A stretch of DNA of 64,000 nt from Litomosoides sigmodontis (Eukaryota > Nematoda > Chromadorea > Rhabditida > Onchocercidae): the NCBI GenBank assembly GCA_963070105.1, contig OY718805.1, positions 7,250,001 to 7,314,000 of the forward strand, given 5' to 3'. Shown in pieces: positions 24,801-43,233 of the stretch. The translations under genes and the position numbers were made by a program. Every line of letters starts with the position of its first letter. Position 1 is the first letter of the stretch. The notes beneath the pieces are model-generated. The model did not search any database and was not told the DNA's origin. It saw nothing but the letters and a program-made list of their open reading frames with translations.

Positions 24801-26299
24801 CGCAAAAGCAACTGGCTTTTTATGTGGAATGGGTGTTCTGCAGCTAAACTGTTGGGACAAACGGATTGAAATGCTTCCAGTTCTGATATTAACCATGAAT
24901 AGTTTTCTTTTCCACAAAGAGCTACTAAATATGACAAAAATAATAGTGATTAATGCAAGACGAAAAAAGTAGCAAGAAAAGATAATGTGTGATTTAGGAA
25001 AACAATCAGATAAAATTGAGGAGTTTTATAGAATTCAACTACGGTATATCAGTCAACAACTTCACCCGTAAAATAACTTACAGACATTCAACTGCAATCC
25101 TCTAGTCATCTTCGGAAAGGCAGCTTCAAGTTTCTCGAACAAAGGATCCTAAAACAAATATATTCCACAAGCTTTGCGCGGTGATTGGAACGTTAAAATA
25201 GTAACTATAAGATAAAAGATACTTTGTAAGGAAATAAAGTGAAATGAGATGAAGCAGAATAAAGAATATTGCAATGACAGCACGCTTCTTTCCACGAATG
25301 ATAACAATCGGCGTGCATCCAATGTTGTACCCCCAGTTCGTTGCAGACTTTCAATTCGCCCTGAAAAAAAGCCAATCCACTTTTAATGCAATAACCAGTT
25401 TGAAAAATGATAAATATTCCCTAAGCTTCTTTTTAATAACCTTATGCATCATTTTAGACAGTACTACAAAATATTGCTTTAAAATAATTGAAAAGCTCTT
25501 TGTTAAATGTGTTGAAAAACTCGAAGCATGCAAATTCATAAATCATACATTACCTAGCACTTTTTCCGGACAATTTTACAGAAAAAGACTCAAACAATAA
25601 GTCTGGATCTTATTCGCTGACTAAGTTGTTCTACTACACTATTCCAGCAACTCCGCTCAATTATAATTAATTACCTCTGTGCAGAAAGCATAACATACTA
25701 GACATAACCGATGCTGGTGAACCATTTGTGAGTGGATCTAAACTGATCTGCATAAGTATCAAATGAACACTTCAATGGTAGCAATGAATAATTATGGTTA
25801 ATTTAATGAATTCCATCCCCTAATGAGGACTTATTACATTACACTACGATTTCAAGATATGGAAAAAGTACTCCGCGTACATTGATGCAAACCAAATTAT
25901 ATGTAACTAACAGAACAGAATGATTGTTCTACTGCTTGTCCATCAATAATACTCGATAAAAATGTCAAAGCTTTTCGTTTGCATCGATATTTTATACCGT
26001 AACGGCGGTTTTCCCCTGTGCATGCACAGTGCACATTCGGTTCTAGAGGTGTCTCACTTCCACTGAAATATGTACATTTTATTTTTTTAAGCATATAAAC
26101 TTCCTATCTTATCCCACGTATTAATTCTGTATGGTTTCACAGACTTTGACCTACTAGCAAAAATAAAAATAAAGTAAGAAAAGCGTAACCTCAGCTTGAT
26201 GCAATAACACTCGCATGGATATATACTTTCGCTACTACCGGCAGTACACGGATCGAACTTGCAGCTTGTCATCAAATGCTCTCCTTTCTCTTCCTCCAT
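18887..26299 (-). CDS. EHMT: G9a/GLP-type (EHMT) histone H3K9 methyltransferase
   Basis: Nuclear SET-domain lysine methyltransferase with EHMT architecture. Exons: 26299-26190, 26062-25912, 25747-25675, 25360-25223, 25148-25082, 24924-24775, 24682-24588, 24434-24327, 24252-24145, 23993-23710, 21030-20914, 20741-20600, 20162-19956, 19874-19817, 19743-19655, 19316-19152, 19072-18887; about 750 aa. The N-terminal Cys domain has [11 protein letters not shown] and [18 protein letters not shown], matching the G9a Cys/His module. Degenerate ankyrin repeats follow ([44 protein letters not shown]). Pre-[15 protein letters not shown] and a nine-Cys cluster [54 protein letters not shown]. Post-[11 protein letters not shown]. 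An in-frame TGA four codons upstream supports the ATG. A 2.7-kb intron (23709-21031) separates ankyrin from catalytic exons. The exon 3/4 junction is off by one base in the expected frame (see findings). Confidence 0.93.
21031..23709 (-). other. large intron 10 of the EHMT gene
   Basis: GTAAGT..TTCAG intron of about 2.7 kb, much longer than its neighbours. AT-rich. A directly repeated motif around AAAAGCATTG is seen near 21472-21540. No nested gene was recognised. Confidence 0.7.
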
Positions 26300-27604
26300 T
26301 TCGATCAGTCAAATTTGATTCTTTTTATATAGAAAGGCGAATTCACCGAGCAACGACGTAGCACTCATACAACAATAACTTGAAATTAGCGAAAAATTAA
26401 TAAGTAATGCTTAGTTAGCAAACCTCTAAGCAACCACAAATACTAACTTGTTGACAACGGACATTATGAGCGATCCAGGTAATACATGAATGACCTCAAA
26501 ATTGATAATAGTGATGAAAATCAAAATTGCCATTGCTAGTTTTGCAAGTGAGCCACCGAATACCTGATTTGCCAATTGTCAGCAAATCGGACTTATGGCT
26601 GAGGTGATTTGAAAGCACCGAAGAGCGGGAATGAGAGGAGTGGTTGTGGTTGATAGGTCGAACTGGGTTACTGTTTGAGCGTCTTAAAAAGCGATGTAGA
26701 AGGTGTGCTTCGATGGTGATTTTTAGCTATTATTTCCTTTAAAACGGTGGACTTGAAAGGACTGCGGAAAGATTGGGCGAATAACTTGCGCGTAATTTGC
26801 GGATAGTTTGATCTAATTAATTTGAGACAATAAATGCAGAAGTCGCAATGATTGCGAAATCTCTTGATCATCTGAGATGTGCACGTAGGCAAATGTTTCG
26901 GATCGAACTGTAAATTACCACTTCTTTCCTCTGATGTTACGGTTTAAACTAAAATTTCACGTTCAATGCTGTTTCGCAAGGAACAATGCATCATTGTTAG
27001 TCTGATTTTATTAAATATTTGGAGAAATGATGAATTGATGTTGGCGAGGCATGCAGCTTGAAGCGTATGTTCAAAATGTTTGCTTAAAAGTTATCCCATA
27101 TAAGTCACAGCTAGCAAAATCCAATCTTCTGTTGCGTTGCGTTGTTCTTAACTTTTCTTCAAGGAATACATTGGACATGCCATGATAAGGTCCTTTTGTT
27201 AACAAAATCTTATATGCGAAGTTTAAGAGGTCTAAAATATTTAAGGAAACTTTAAAAAAAGATGTTAATAGACGCGAGAAGGAAACATATTGCTGTTAGC
27301 CACTTATCAGTAAAGCCAAAGGCAATATAGTTTACTAAATCAATGAAAGCAGACCAGTCGCGATGATAGGTGCTTCTTAGGGAACGATAGAATAGTGTTT
27401 ACTGTTTAACAAAAATTTATTCGGGAAACCTATCCGTGATCGGGCGGGGTTCCAACGCTATAGCAAATTGTTTAACAAATACTAAGTGACTACACGATAT
27501 TGCTCTCAGAAGGTATTGTTGATCACCATGAATATTCTAATACTGCGAACTTCGGTACAAGGCAAGTTCTTAATTTTATTTGGTTTCCATTATGTTTTAA
27601 GAGC
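26300..27604. other. divergent upstream region of the EHMT gene and the unknown + gene
   Basis: About 1.3 kb between divergent start codons, so promoters for both are expected here. A TATATAAA-like string lies about 30 nt upstream of the EHMT ATG (26332-26341, minus sense). A minus-strand open stretch at 26668-26892 shows no recognisable family. Confidence 0.5.
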
Positions 27605-30600
27605 ATGCCATCAGGCATAAATCACCGGATTCCAAAATCTATACGTCAAAATCGGAAAAGCTGGCACGATGGAATGGCAAAACATGTTAACGCAGTGATG
27701 AAACGAGCTAAGGAGCGTCGAAATGCATTTACTAATGCTTCCAAACGAGGTTTCACTTTAATTTTGAAAGCGGAGGTTTTTTAGACCACATCTTGAAATT
27801 GCAATGACAGTAAATTACAGTAAATATAATTTAGTGTCTGGATTAATCTTTAAGTTTGAAGGAGTAAAGGTAAATAATTGAAGAGGAAGTTTTGGAGGAA
27901 AAGTTTAATTTCTACTGAATTTTCAGTACCACAGCGATTAACTCAGCCAATTTCACCACATAAACGTTTGAAGGAGCGAGCCGGTCTTTGGATGTTTGCA
28001 AAACAATCAGAAATTATTGCTGAACCAAATATGATAACGTCTTCTATACGACGCATGGTTCACTTCTATTGCTTTTCATCACCTACTTATTAGCTTCAGA
28101 TTATAGGTCTTTCTCTTTCTCTAATGTAAATTTTGTTTTTTAACTAAATTTTAAATAATATTTTTTGGAAGTTTGTTGATTTTAATTCCCTTTTAGGTTC
28201 AGGAAGATGTGCGAGCAGTAATGACTGAGGATTCGTATGACAGGCGACAAATGTGGAATAGAGCATGTCAGGGAGCTGAAAGTAATATTAACCGCAATGC
28301 TGTTTCTCGCATAGCCTCATTAGGCAATAATATTTTCAGTATTCCCTCTCATTTCAGGTGAACACATTCTCTCATTTTGTGGTTTCAAGTTGCAAATGAG
28401 GACAAAATTTGGAGAGATTTTCTTATGGAAAAATTTGAACTACGGACCAATATTCTAAGTTTATTCACTATTAGTGTACTAGTCGGACTTAAATGAATTG
28501 GGAGGTTCTAATGTGAGTGTTAATATAAGTGCAAGACTGGTTTGCAAACATTAAATTTGTTTATTCATTTATCTTTTACCTGCAAATGCAAATTCTGACA
28601 ACTTCTGACCGCGATATTGTTGTCCCACATTACATTCATGAATTTTAGCTCCCCCCCCCCCTCCACTTATTCACCGATCTTGACATTTTATAGTTTTGGA
28701 ACGACAGAAAATCTAGAATCATCTGTTAATGAAACTGGAATTCTCATCAATAAAGAGAAAGAAGACAACACATTATTATCACATAAATTTCCAACGACAA
28801 CAAACATTAACAACGGAAGTGGAATGAAGCAAGATTCAATTAAATTATTGCAGTTTTTTTCTTCAAATACATAGAGTTAGCAGCCCCATTTACAGGAAGT
28901 TCTCGGTCCTTATCGACCAAAATTTCAGTCTTTTAATTTTATTTTGTTAATAATTCAGCTTTGTTCATTCTTAAATACCGTGTGTTTTTATTACATCATC
29001 TTAACTTTTTTTCAGGGATAAAGATTTGTGTTTGTTTCCTGCAGATCCTTTATTGCTGGACTATGCCGAACGAATATTGTCAGCTTTGCCGCAGTTAAGC
29101 CTTCGAAATGACGATCCAACGAGTTATTCTACGGCTGCAACAGGCATTGTAGCTTGTTCTTTACAACGTCACGGCATCTATCCGAAGGGTTCAAATTTCC
29201 AGGAAAAAGAGCAGTTAGGATCATCACAAGGAGAAAACAATACAAATGAGGCAAAACATTATTTTTTCGTGAGTGAAACAGCAGACAACTATTTTTTGAT
29301 TAGACTCATAGCTGGTACTTCTGTTCATTTCAATGTTTCATTGCTTTTTGCAGAAGTTTTGGCGTAGCTTTTTTGAGAATTTATCTCCACTCGACTCGTT
29401 TTCGGTAGGTTCTGCTCTCCTGCCAAGTGGCAGTTCATCAACAAAGTTGTTTGAATTTGAAGACATCCCAGTGAACAGTGAGCATGTGTTATCAAATTCT
29501 GATGGCCAGTCACCAAACTCATTGTCTAATAATATGTCAGGTTAGCGGTAATTTTATCATAAATCATTTTGACAAGCTTATCATATTTTTCTCTCGCAAA
29601 ACATGTTCGTGAATATTGAACAGCGCAAAAATTTTCTTAATAGTCAGCAAATCATTTCGTTAATGACTCCATTTGACTGTCATATTCCCTTCTGTGAATT
29701 CACATGCAAAATTGGAAAATACGTCCATTTCTTATTTTTCATCAGAAAATTAAAATGTTTCAGATTGCAGCTTTAGCGATTTTTTTCCAAAAATTAGGAA
29801 TAATGTTGGGTCTATTGCAAATTTATCAGTTAATTCAAATGAATTGTTAAAACTTGCAATGGACGAAGATTTTTCCGCAAGTATGCTTTGCAATTCATCA
29901 CCACGACAGCCTGAAATTAATACGAGTGAATATCATCCGATTACTGTCAGCGCTTGGTTTGAGAGAGACTCACTTAATATGGTAACTATTATGCGCACGT
30001 AAATATGAAGATATGATGGAGATGAAAATCTTTTTTATAAGACCTTTGATGGAATACTTTTAATCGAAAATTAAGTAGGAACTATGAAATACAATTTCTT
30101 CTGATTTTTTTTTCTCGATATGATTATTGCTAATTCTTTTGGAAAAATACTGATCTGAATGCAAAATTTTAAAATATTACTACTTTTAGTTTGACACTGG
30201 CAAAGCCATTAGTCGTAATACCAAGAAAGACAAAGCATGGCAAAGTTATCGGCCAATGGAGTGTAGTTCTATTAAGTCTATCATTAATGAAACGGTGAAC
30301 AAGAGTGAATGGATGAAAAACTATTCAGTAAGGTAAATTTATAATAACTGTCTAGGCATGCTTACTGAGTTTTTTGAAACGAATTCATAAGTGTATGCTT
30401 TATATGACGGACATCAGCAACTTCTTTTGTTCTTAAAATGATAAAAAATGTCTTTGCTGAAATGTTTTCATGTTTGTGTTGTTTTGTGATTCTTGAAGCA
30501 ATTGCAGGACGAACATTCGTTCCGACGTACCAGCTTTCCATTTTAAATTAAATCGTGAGACAAATAATGTTTTCGAATCCATTTGCCATACTCAGACTTC

Positions 30601-31234
30601 ACATTTCAGTTTTGATTTCTGAGTTACTCCATGACTTATTGAACCAAAACCACTACATACTCGGTTGTTTTCGATGCGATTTTCTGTAAATATTTTTCAT
30701 ATATGATCCAAGCAGTATCTATGGTTCTACAATATTTTATTTCGTTTTTTGAATAATTACGTTTATCTTTCAATATATTTTGCTGTCACTATTTAATTTT
30801 TTTGTGAGACCAATATAAATATTTTTTTCTTTTAAGAAACTTATGATTCATGTTAAATATCTCATGTCATCAACATAACATGTAAAGTAACCGTGAATGA
30901 GATTTCTATGATAATGTTCGTTGCGCGACAATCACATATTATTCAGCATTATTTGTTTTGTAGTTTGGAAGAGGAAAATATTTACTTTTTTGTCAAAAGG
31001 ATACTGTAAAGTGGTTTTTTGTACGATGGTGTAAACACAGTGTTTTTTATCAACACAGATGCTTATGATAATAAAGGATTCGTCATTTTATGTTTATCTA
31101 GGGATCTTGCATTACAAATATTAAGATCAAATACGGCCAAAAACGAATTACGATTCTCTCAGTCGGGTGATGCATACACATACCATGCTGCTGTTGAAAT
31201 AACAAAACGATTTGAATTTAATGGACTACGTTAA
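27605..31234 (+). CDS. uncharacterised 456-aa protein, possibly nematode-specific
   Basis: Not recognised. Eight exons join in perfect phase: 27605-27749, 27927-28057, 28197-28357, 29016-29268, 29354-29540, 29764-29981, 30190-30332, 31102-31234, giving 1,371 nt (456 aa plus stop). The N-terminus is very basic with Arg/Lys-rich helices (KSIRQNRKSWHDGMAKHVN, KRAKERRNAF), then ITSSIRRMVQEDVRAVMTED and a helical LLLDYAERILSALPQLSL. The middle (exons 5 and 6) is Ser/Asn-rich and probably disordered. The end is a compact YTYHAAVEITKRFEFNGLR. No signal peptide or membrane helix is evident. The ATG lies 3 nt after a TTTTAAG acceptor; other starts cannot be excluded. The last intron (769 nt) is the longest. 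Exon phases, splice signals and codon-like composition support a real gene; function is unknown. Confidence 0.68.
28651..28661. repeat. poly(C) run, 11 nt
   Basis: Eleven consecutive C in AT-rich intronic DNA, close upstream of a possible alternative exon at 28694. Confidence 0.9.
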
Positions 31235-31421
31235 GTCACCTTCATCGAGATGAAAGATCTTAGCACCAATTATTATTAACTGTCCAGCATACTTCGCGTT
31301 TCCATGGTGATAACTTTTGTCTACCACGTAACATTTCACCGATTTCTTACCTTTCTGCGCTGACCTCTGAAGTAGTTGCGATCGTAATTTGTCCTTCAAT
31401 TCAGTTAAATACATTCAACCT
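31235..31421 (+). promoter_or_regulatory. short intercistronic spacer with trans-splice acceptor
   Basis: Only 187 nt separate the stop of the unknown protein from the aquaporin ATG on the same strand. No AATAAA is present. A TTCAATTCAG acceptor ends at 31404, 17 nt before the ATG. The layout resembles a nematode operon spacer. Confidence 0.45.
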
Positions 31422-32969
31422 ATGCAACCAACTGTTCAACGATTGCTGTTTGAGGTTCAGGAAGAAAAAGCAAGTGAGCACAGTGCAAGGTATTTTGCTT
31501 TCAAAAATTTTTAATACTGCATGTTCTTAAATGCTAGCAACTAAGCGTTGAACAAAAGTGAGGTAAAATTTTTTCTTAAATGTACCAAGCTTTTGGAAGA
31601 CATCGTAATTAATTATTCTTTTTGTTTAGAAACGAATATATACCGAGTTCAACAGATTTTTTCATACCAGCTGTTGCTGAGTTTATTGGCTCATTTATAT
31701 TCACTTTTTTGAGTAAGTCCTATCGATTAGCTTTATCGAAACTCAAAATGTTGTGATAGTTTTAATTTTCAATTAATTCAGCAAAACTATCTAATTTTCG
31801 TAGCTGTCAATTTTTCTCTCTCTTTCAATCAGGTATGTTTGAAAAGTTTTATCCTCTCAGCTAAACTTTCCGCTATTTTAGATATTTTTTCATATTTACA
31901 TACAGTTAATACACAAGTAGCAGTATCACTATTAGACGGTGCGGCTCTGTACATGTTGATGTGCTCAACGGGACGGTTCAGTGGTGCACATTTTAATCCA
32001 GGTAATTTTTCGGCTGCTTTTTTTGAAGCAAATTAACAGTGATTGATGGCTGATTGAAAAGAATGGAGCAATTTTGTAATTTGAAATGAAATGCAAATCG
32101 TAAATGTTTTCAGTTTGAAATTTCAGCACAAACATTGGCAGTAATGGTCGTTGGCAAATGTCGTTTAGCAATTGGATTTTTCATGATTTTTATGCAATTT
32201 TTCGGATCGTTCCTTGGCGCCGTTTACGCACAATGTATTTTGCAAGACAATGCATTTGCACTAGCAATACATGTAGCAATGAAATGGTCTAATGCCGAGA
32301 TGTATTTCGGGAATCGTTTGCAGGTAAAATATACCCCTAGCAGGTGAATTAAACTTTTTGAAATGTAATAGATATCAGGATTGGTAGTGCCACAACTTGC
32401 TGAAGTCTTAGTTGAAGCGGATCGAAAGTTTTTTGATAGGATGTTGTTAGAACCAAACTCAAAGCTGTTGAATAATATATGATGAAATGAATAATTGATT
32501 AAATTCCAATTTGATTTTTGCAGTATTTTTTTATGGAATTAACACTTAGTACACTGATTTGTTGTGCTTACCTATTCACGGGTATCATCAATCACGGTAG
32601 AAATGGTGCTTTGTGTGCTGCAGTTGTATCTGTTACACGGGTAAGATTAATTTAATGCTTGAATTATTCATTTCATAAATTTGTTTGTTTCATTTACCAA
32701 CAAAAGGCTATTTCCAATTAGCTAAGGAGCGGTGCGAAATTATGCAATTAAAATTTCAGGCTATCATTACTTTTATTGGATGTGCTACTATCGGTCAAAC
32801 AGGAAATCTGGCAAGAAGTATTGGCCTAACTTCTACAGCATACATATTTTTATCAGTACGTGACGAGTGGCGCTTCGTTTACATTCCCTTTCTTGTTGAT
32901 ATCCTGTCCGCTCACGTTGCTGCCTTCATTTATTGGTTCATTCTTTTCATTTTCCCACGCTACGCTTAA
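31422..32969 (+). CDS. unorthodox aquaporin (MIP family)
   Basis: Six-helix water/solute channel. Exons: 31422-31489, 31630-31712, 31906-32001, 32127-32323, 32524-32640, 32760-32969, giving 771 nt (256 aa). After a 30-residue polar N-terminus, TM1 carries AVAEFIGSFIFTFL with the family Glu. The first half-helix is FSGAHFNPAQTLAV, with a canonical NPA at 81-83. The second pore motif, which should be NPAR, reads GQTGNLARSIGL (NLA at 203-205), keeping the Asn and the following Arg but not the Pro. The last helix includes HVAAFIYWFILFIF and the protein ends in PRYA. Length and order fit an AQP; the altered second box groups it with unorthodox members such as the AQP11/12-like branch rather than classical aquaporins or aquaglyceroporins. 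Substrate cannot be told. An AATAAA at 33291 is a candidate poly(A) signal. Confidence 0.92.
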
Positions 32970-34714
32970 TCGATGATGATATTTTAGGCTTTGCTAGAAT
33001 CTGTTTTACATCGATAAGTGATTGGTAGTTGTTATAACAGTTACCGTTGCATTGGATATGATTATTATAATAAGTAGATTTAGGCTAATTTAAGCTTTTA
33101 ATTTTTTAAAATGAAAAGTATAGCTCCATGAATACTGTTGAGGTTTGTAATTTATTTTAAGATTTTTTTTTGGCGCAAAATTGTTCAACTGTTAGTTCGT
33201 TTATTTTTAACTATCACATTAATATCTCCAGCATTAGTTCCAGTAACAGTCACTTTTTGAAATATACGTGGTGGTTAAAAAGAGGACGTGAATAAACTTC
33301 GCTTAAATTTATACGTTTAATTCATCTTATTTTTCCATCTGCTTACATATAAAATACATTTATCGTTAAAGATTTTCAGGATATCAGTGAAATATTCGAT
33401 AGGAAGCATTGATAGCATTCCGAAAGATTGATCTAATTCATGTTGTCAACAAAAAGCAAAAATTTCCTTCCGCTGGATAATGTGGTGTGAAACGTACGTG
33501 GAATGCAATATCTAAATAATCTGAGTTGAAGCATTTGTTGCTATTAATTGTTACTATAAAATTTTATTATGAACTAAAGTTCTACGTTAGCTTCAGTTGC
33601 GTGTCATTAATTGACGTAAAAGGAATTGTTATTTTGTTTGTTTTTTAGCAAATTTGTTGCAAAGACTTAGTAATAATAAAATTGATAACATCAAAGAAGC
33701 ATTAATGTATACACTTACTGTCTTACGTACAGGTAATTATCTTGTAGGAAAGGCAAAATGTACGAATTTGCAGCGCTTGAAAAAGCGAGAAATTTAGATG
33801 CGCTGAGGAAGTGGTTGAGCGGAAGATATAATTTATTAGAATTTAAAAATGTAACAGTAGCAGGCACTTATTCTTCATGACTTAGCTCGGTTTATCGGAT
33901 CTTTCTCACTTTCGATCAAAGCATTGCTAAGTGGGATTTAGTTTTAAATACAAGTTCTAAATTATGCGTTAACAACATTCCAACCTACGCCACTCCTCAA
34001 TTAAAGAGCAATAAGTAACGTATCACGGACATTTCAAATTACAATTAACAATTAGTCGTCTCACTCCAAAAAAGTTTTATCGTTAAAAACAATAGTAAAA
34101 TTATGACTCAAGGTAGCTTGTGCCAAGAGATAGCATTAGAAAAGAGGAATGGTTTGAAAACAAAACATTATATGTGCTTCTCTTTAAATTTAGCGGTGCA
34201 TACGTGAAGAATTGAAGTTACAAACAAATAATTTGATTGTATAAATTCATGTGATTTATTATTCCCTTGAGATGAATGAAAATCCCAATTCTTTGTCCAT
34301 CAAACACTCGAAGAACCTACCGTTCGAGTGCGAAAAATCTTCACAGTGATCTAAATAATGAAAAATTTGCCGCTTTGAACCGAATGGAAACTATCGATCA
34401 GATCATTTTCAGGCTCAACAGTTCAAGAGAAATGAGTAAATTGAAGCTATAATTTCCATTTGCATCAAAAATTTTGCGGAAACTATAGAACTCACATCTC
34501 TTGATTATTTTAGAAGCGCAAAAGGACGTAATTTATGACTTTCACAAATGCGCTTAAAAGCTGGCACAATGTTGTGGTTTGTAACGAAGTTCTTGTCAGT
34601 TGCTTTGGCAGATATGCAAATTTTAGCTCTTTTCTTTTCTTAAAAATAATGTCATATTTTCGAAAAATGAAGCAGTTGTTGAAGTTAGATTGCTGCTTAC
34701 CGGTTGCATTCACA
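32970..34714. other. intergenic region between aquaporin and ATPase
   Basis: About 1.75 kb of AT-rich sequence holding the aquaporin 3' UTR and the ATPase promoter. Candidate poly(A) signal AATAAA at 33291-33296. A putative spliced-leader acceptor CATTCACAG ends at 34715, 6 nt before the ATPase ATG. No gene seen. Confidence 0.5.
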
Positions 34715-34715
34715 G
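34707..34715 (+). promoter_or_regulatory. putative spliced-leader acceptor of the ATPase
   Basis: CATTCACAG 6 nt upstream of the ATG at 34722. Confidence 0.4.
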
Positions 34716-34721
34716 TGCAAA

Positions 34722-41521
<6,800 letters not shown>

Positions 41522-42975
41522 TAGTGATAGCGACGATAACTTGCAACCATGAAGATAATAGCATTAGAACTTACGTAACGATATCACGTACGTTACAAAC
41601 TGTTTACGACCTAGCAAACTGATGATTGTTTACAACATCACTGCTACATTGTCTTTTTCATCGAATACACACACAACCATATCTAATTCTTATGTTAAGT
41701 GATATCCCTCTTCTCCCTCTCTCTCTCTCTCCGGTTCTCTTTCTCTTCCTCCTGCATTCTTGGAGATAGGAAAAATTGCGCAAATTGACGGTTTACACAC
41801 AAACATGAAATTTAAATAATCTTTTCCGTTTATTTAATGTCAAAAACAGAAGATTAAATCTAACACTAAGAAGGTAGTAATAGTAAGAAAGTTTGATTGT
41901 TAAATTCACACCAAATACTTGCACTTTTTAAATATTTCCTAATTTTTTTGTCATTTAAAATATAAATTAATGACTTAGTATGCTGCAGCACAGCCGACTT
42001 GAGAGTGACTCATGCAGGATGTTTTCTGATTGTTACAATTGCTGTAACGTAAATTATCAGTACAATGTAATAAATCAGTTAAAAACATGTCCGATCGCCT
42101 GACGTCATCCCAATGAGATGACGGAAAGTTGTAGTCGCTAGAAGGGAAATGAGGTATGGCGCAAATTCTCGGGCGGAGAAAGACGTACAGTATCAGCGAT
42201 CACGGACCTGTCATTGCAAATCTTCCTCGTCGCAGCTCAATTCAGATATCGCCACGCCACATGACCTTTGACCATCTTCTCTTGCGAGTAGCCATCGGCA
42301 ATCACGGAAATTTTGCTCTATTTGTCGATATTTACATTTATTGTTGCATCACAAATGGTGCATACTGTGATGTACCACTTCTCTTCTACTAATTAATTAA
42401 ATTAAAATTCAGATATCGCCACGCTCTTCTACTAATTAAATTAAAATGAAATTTTTGATAAATTCCAACATACGACAATATGTAATTTCATTTTGTGATT
42501 CAATTCACTTCATGTCAAAAGTAAGCGATGACTTTTGACTTTTGACCGCTAGATATGCTTTCTCCGTCTAAACTTATTTCTAATTCCACCTAAGTAAGAG
42601 CACAAGCACATCTCATCATGCGTGCTATTATCGCTTGCACATTTTTTAATGCGCAATATGGACAAAAACGCTGCTGGTGGAATCTTTGAAAATGCTACTG
42701 TCAGGCGAATGCAATGACGTGCTTGTGATGATAGCGACAAACTCCTTCATTATTATTAATCCATCATTATTATTATTATTATGGATGTGAATGGGAGATG
42801 AGATATCAGAAGTTTCACCTTCCCGCTTCACGGATATCAGAATTTACTTTTGTGATGATAAAGGCGCACAGCGCTGTTCGTGATTGATGAATATCATGGT
42901 GAGAAATCAAACTGAAGAATTACTGAATTTTAGGGACAGGAAGAGAGGGGAGAAGGGTCGCGGTCGATTCGTCGA

Positions 42976-43068
42976 TGGGAGAGAGAGAGAGAGAGGGAGA
43001 GGGAGAGGGAGAGGGAGAGGGAGAGGGAGAGGGAGAGGGAGAGGGAGAGGGAGAGGGAGAGGGAGAGT
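42976..43068. repeat. (GA)n followed by (GGGAGA)n microsatellite
   Basis: GA dinucleotides turning into about twelve regular GGGAGA hexamers. The long Arg/Gly or Leu/Pro reading frames across it are products of the repeat. Confidence 0.92.
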
Positions 43069-43196
43069 AATGAACGACGACACCTCTTCCTGATCAGTAC
43101 TCATCTTTCTCTTCTTCATTCCATACTTCTTCCAATGCACTACTGACTGAATTTCACCTGCTCGTTCTGATCTCATCTTGCAGTTTCGTAATTTGC

Positions 43197-43233
43197 AGAG
43201 AGAGAGAGAGAGAGGGAGAGAGGGAGAGGGAGA
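43197..43233. repeat. (GA)n microsatellite
   Basis: GA run with occasional GGG steps, same composition as the tract 130 bp to the left. Confidence 0.85.

Noticed and set aside
26332..26341. TATA box for the EHMT gene
   Set aside because: A TATATAAA-like string only about 30 nt before the ATG would leave almost no 5' UTR, and such strings are common in this AT-rich DNA.
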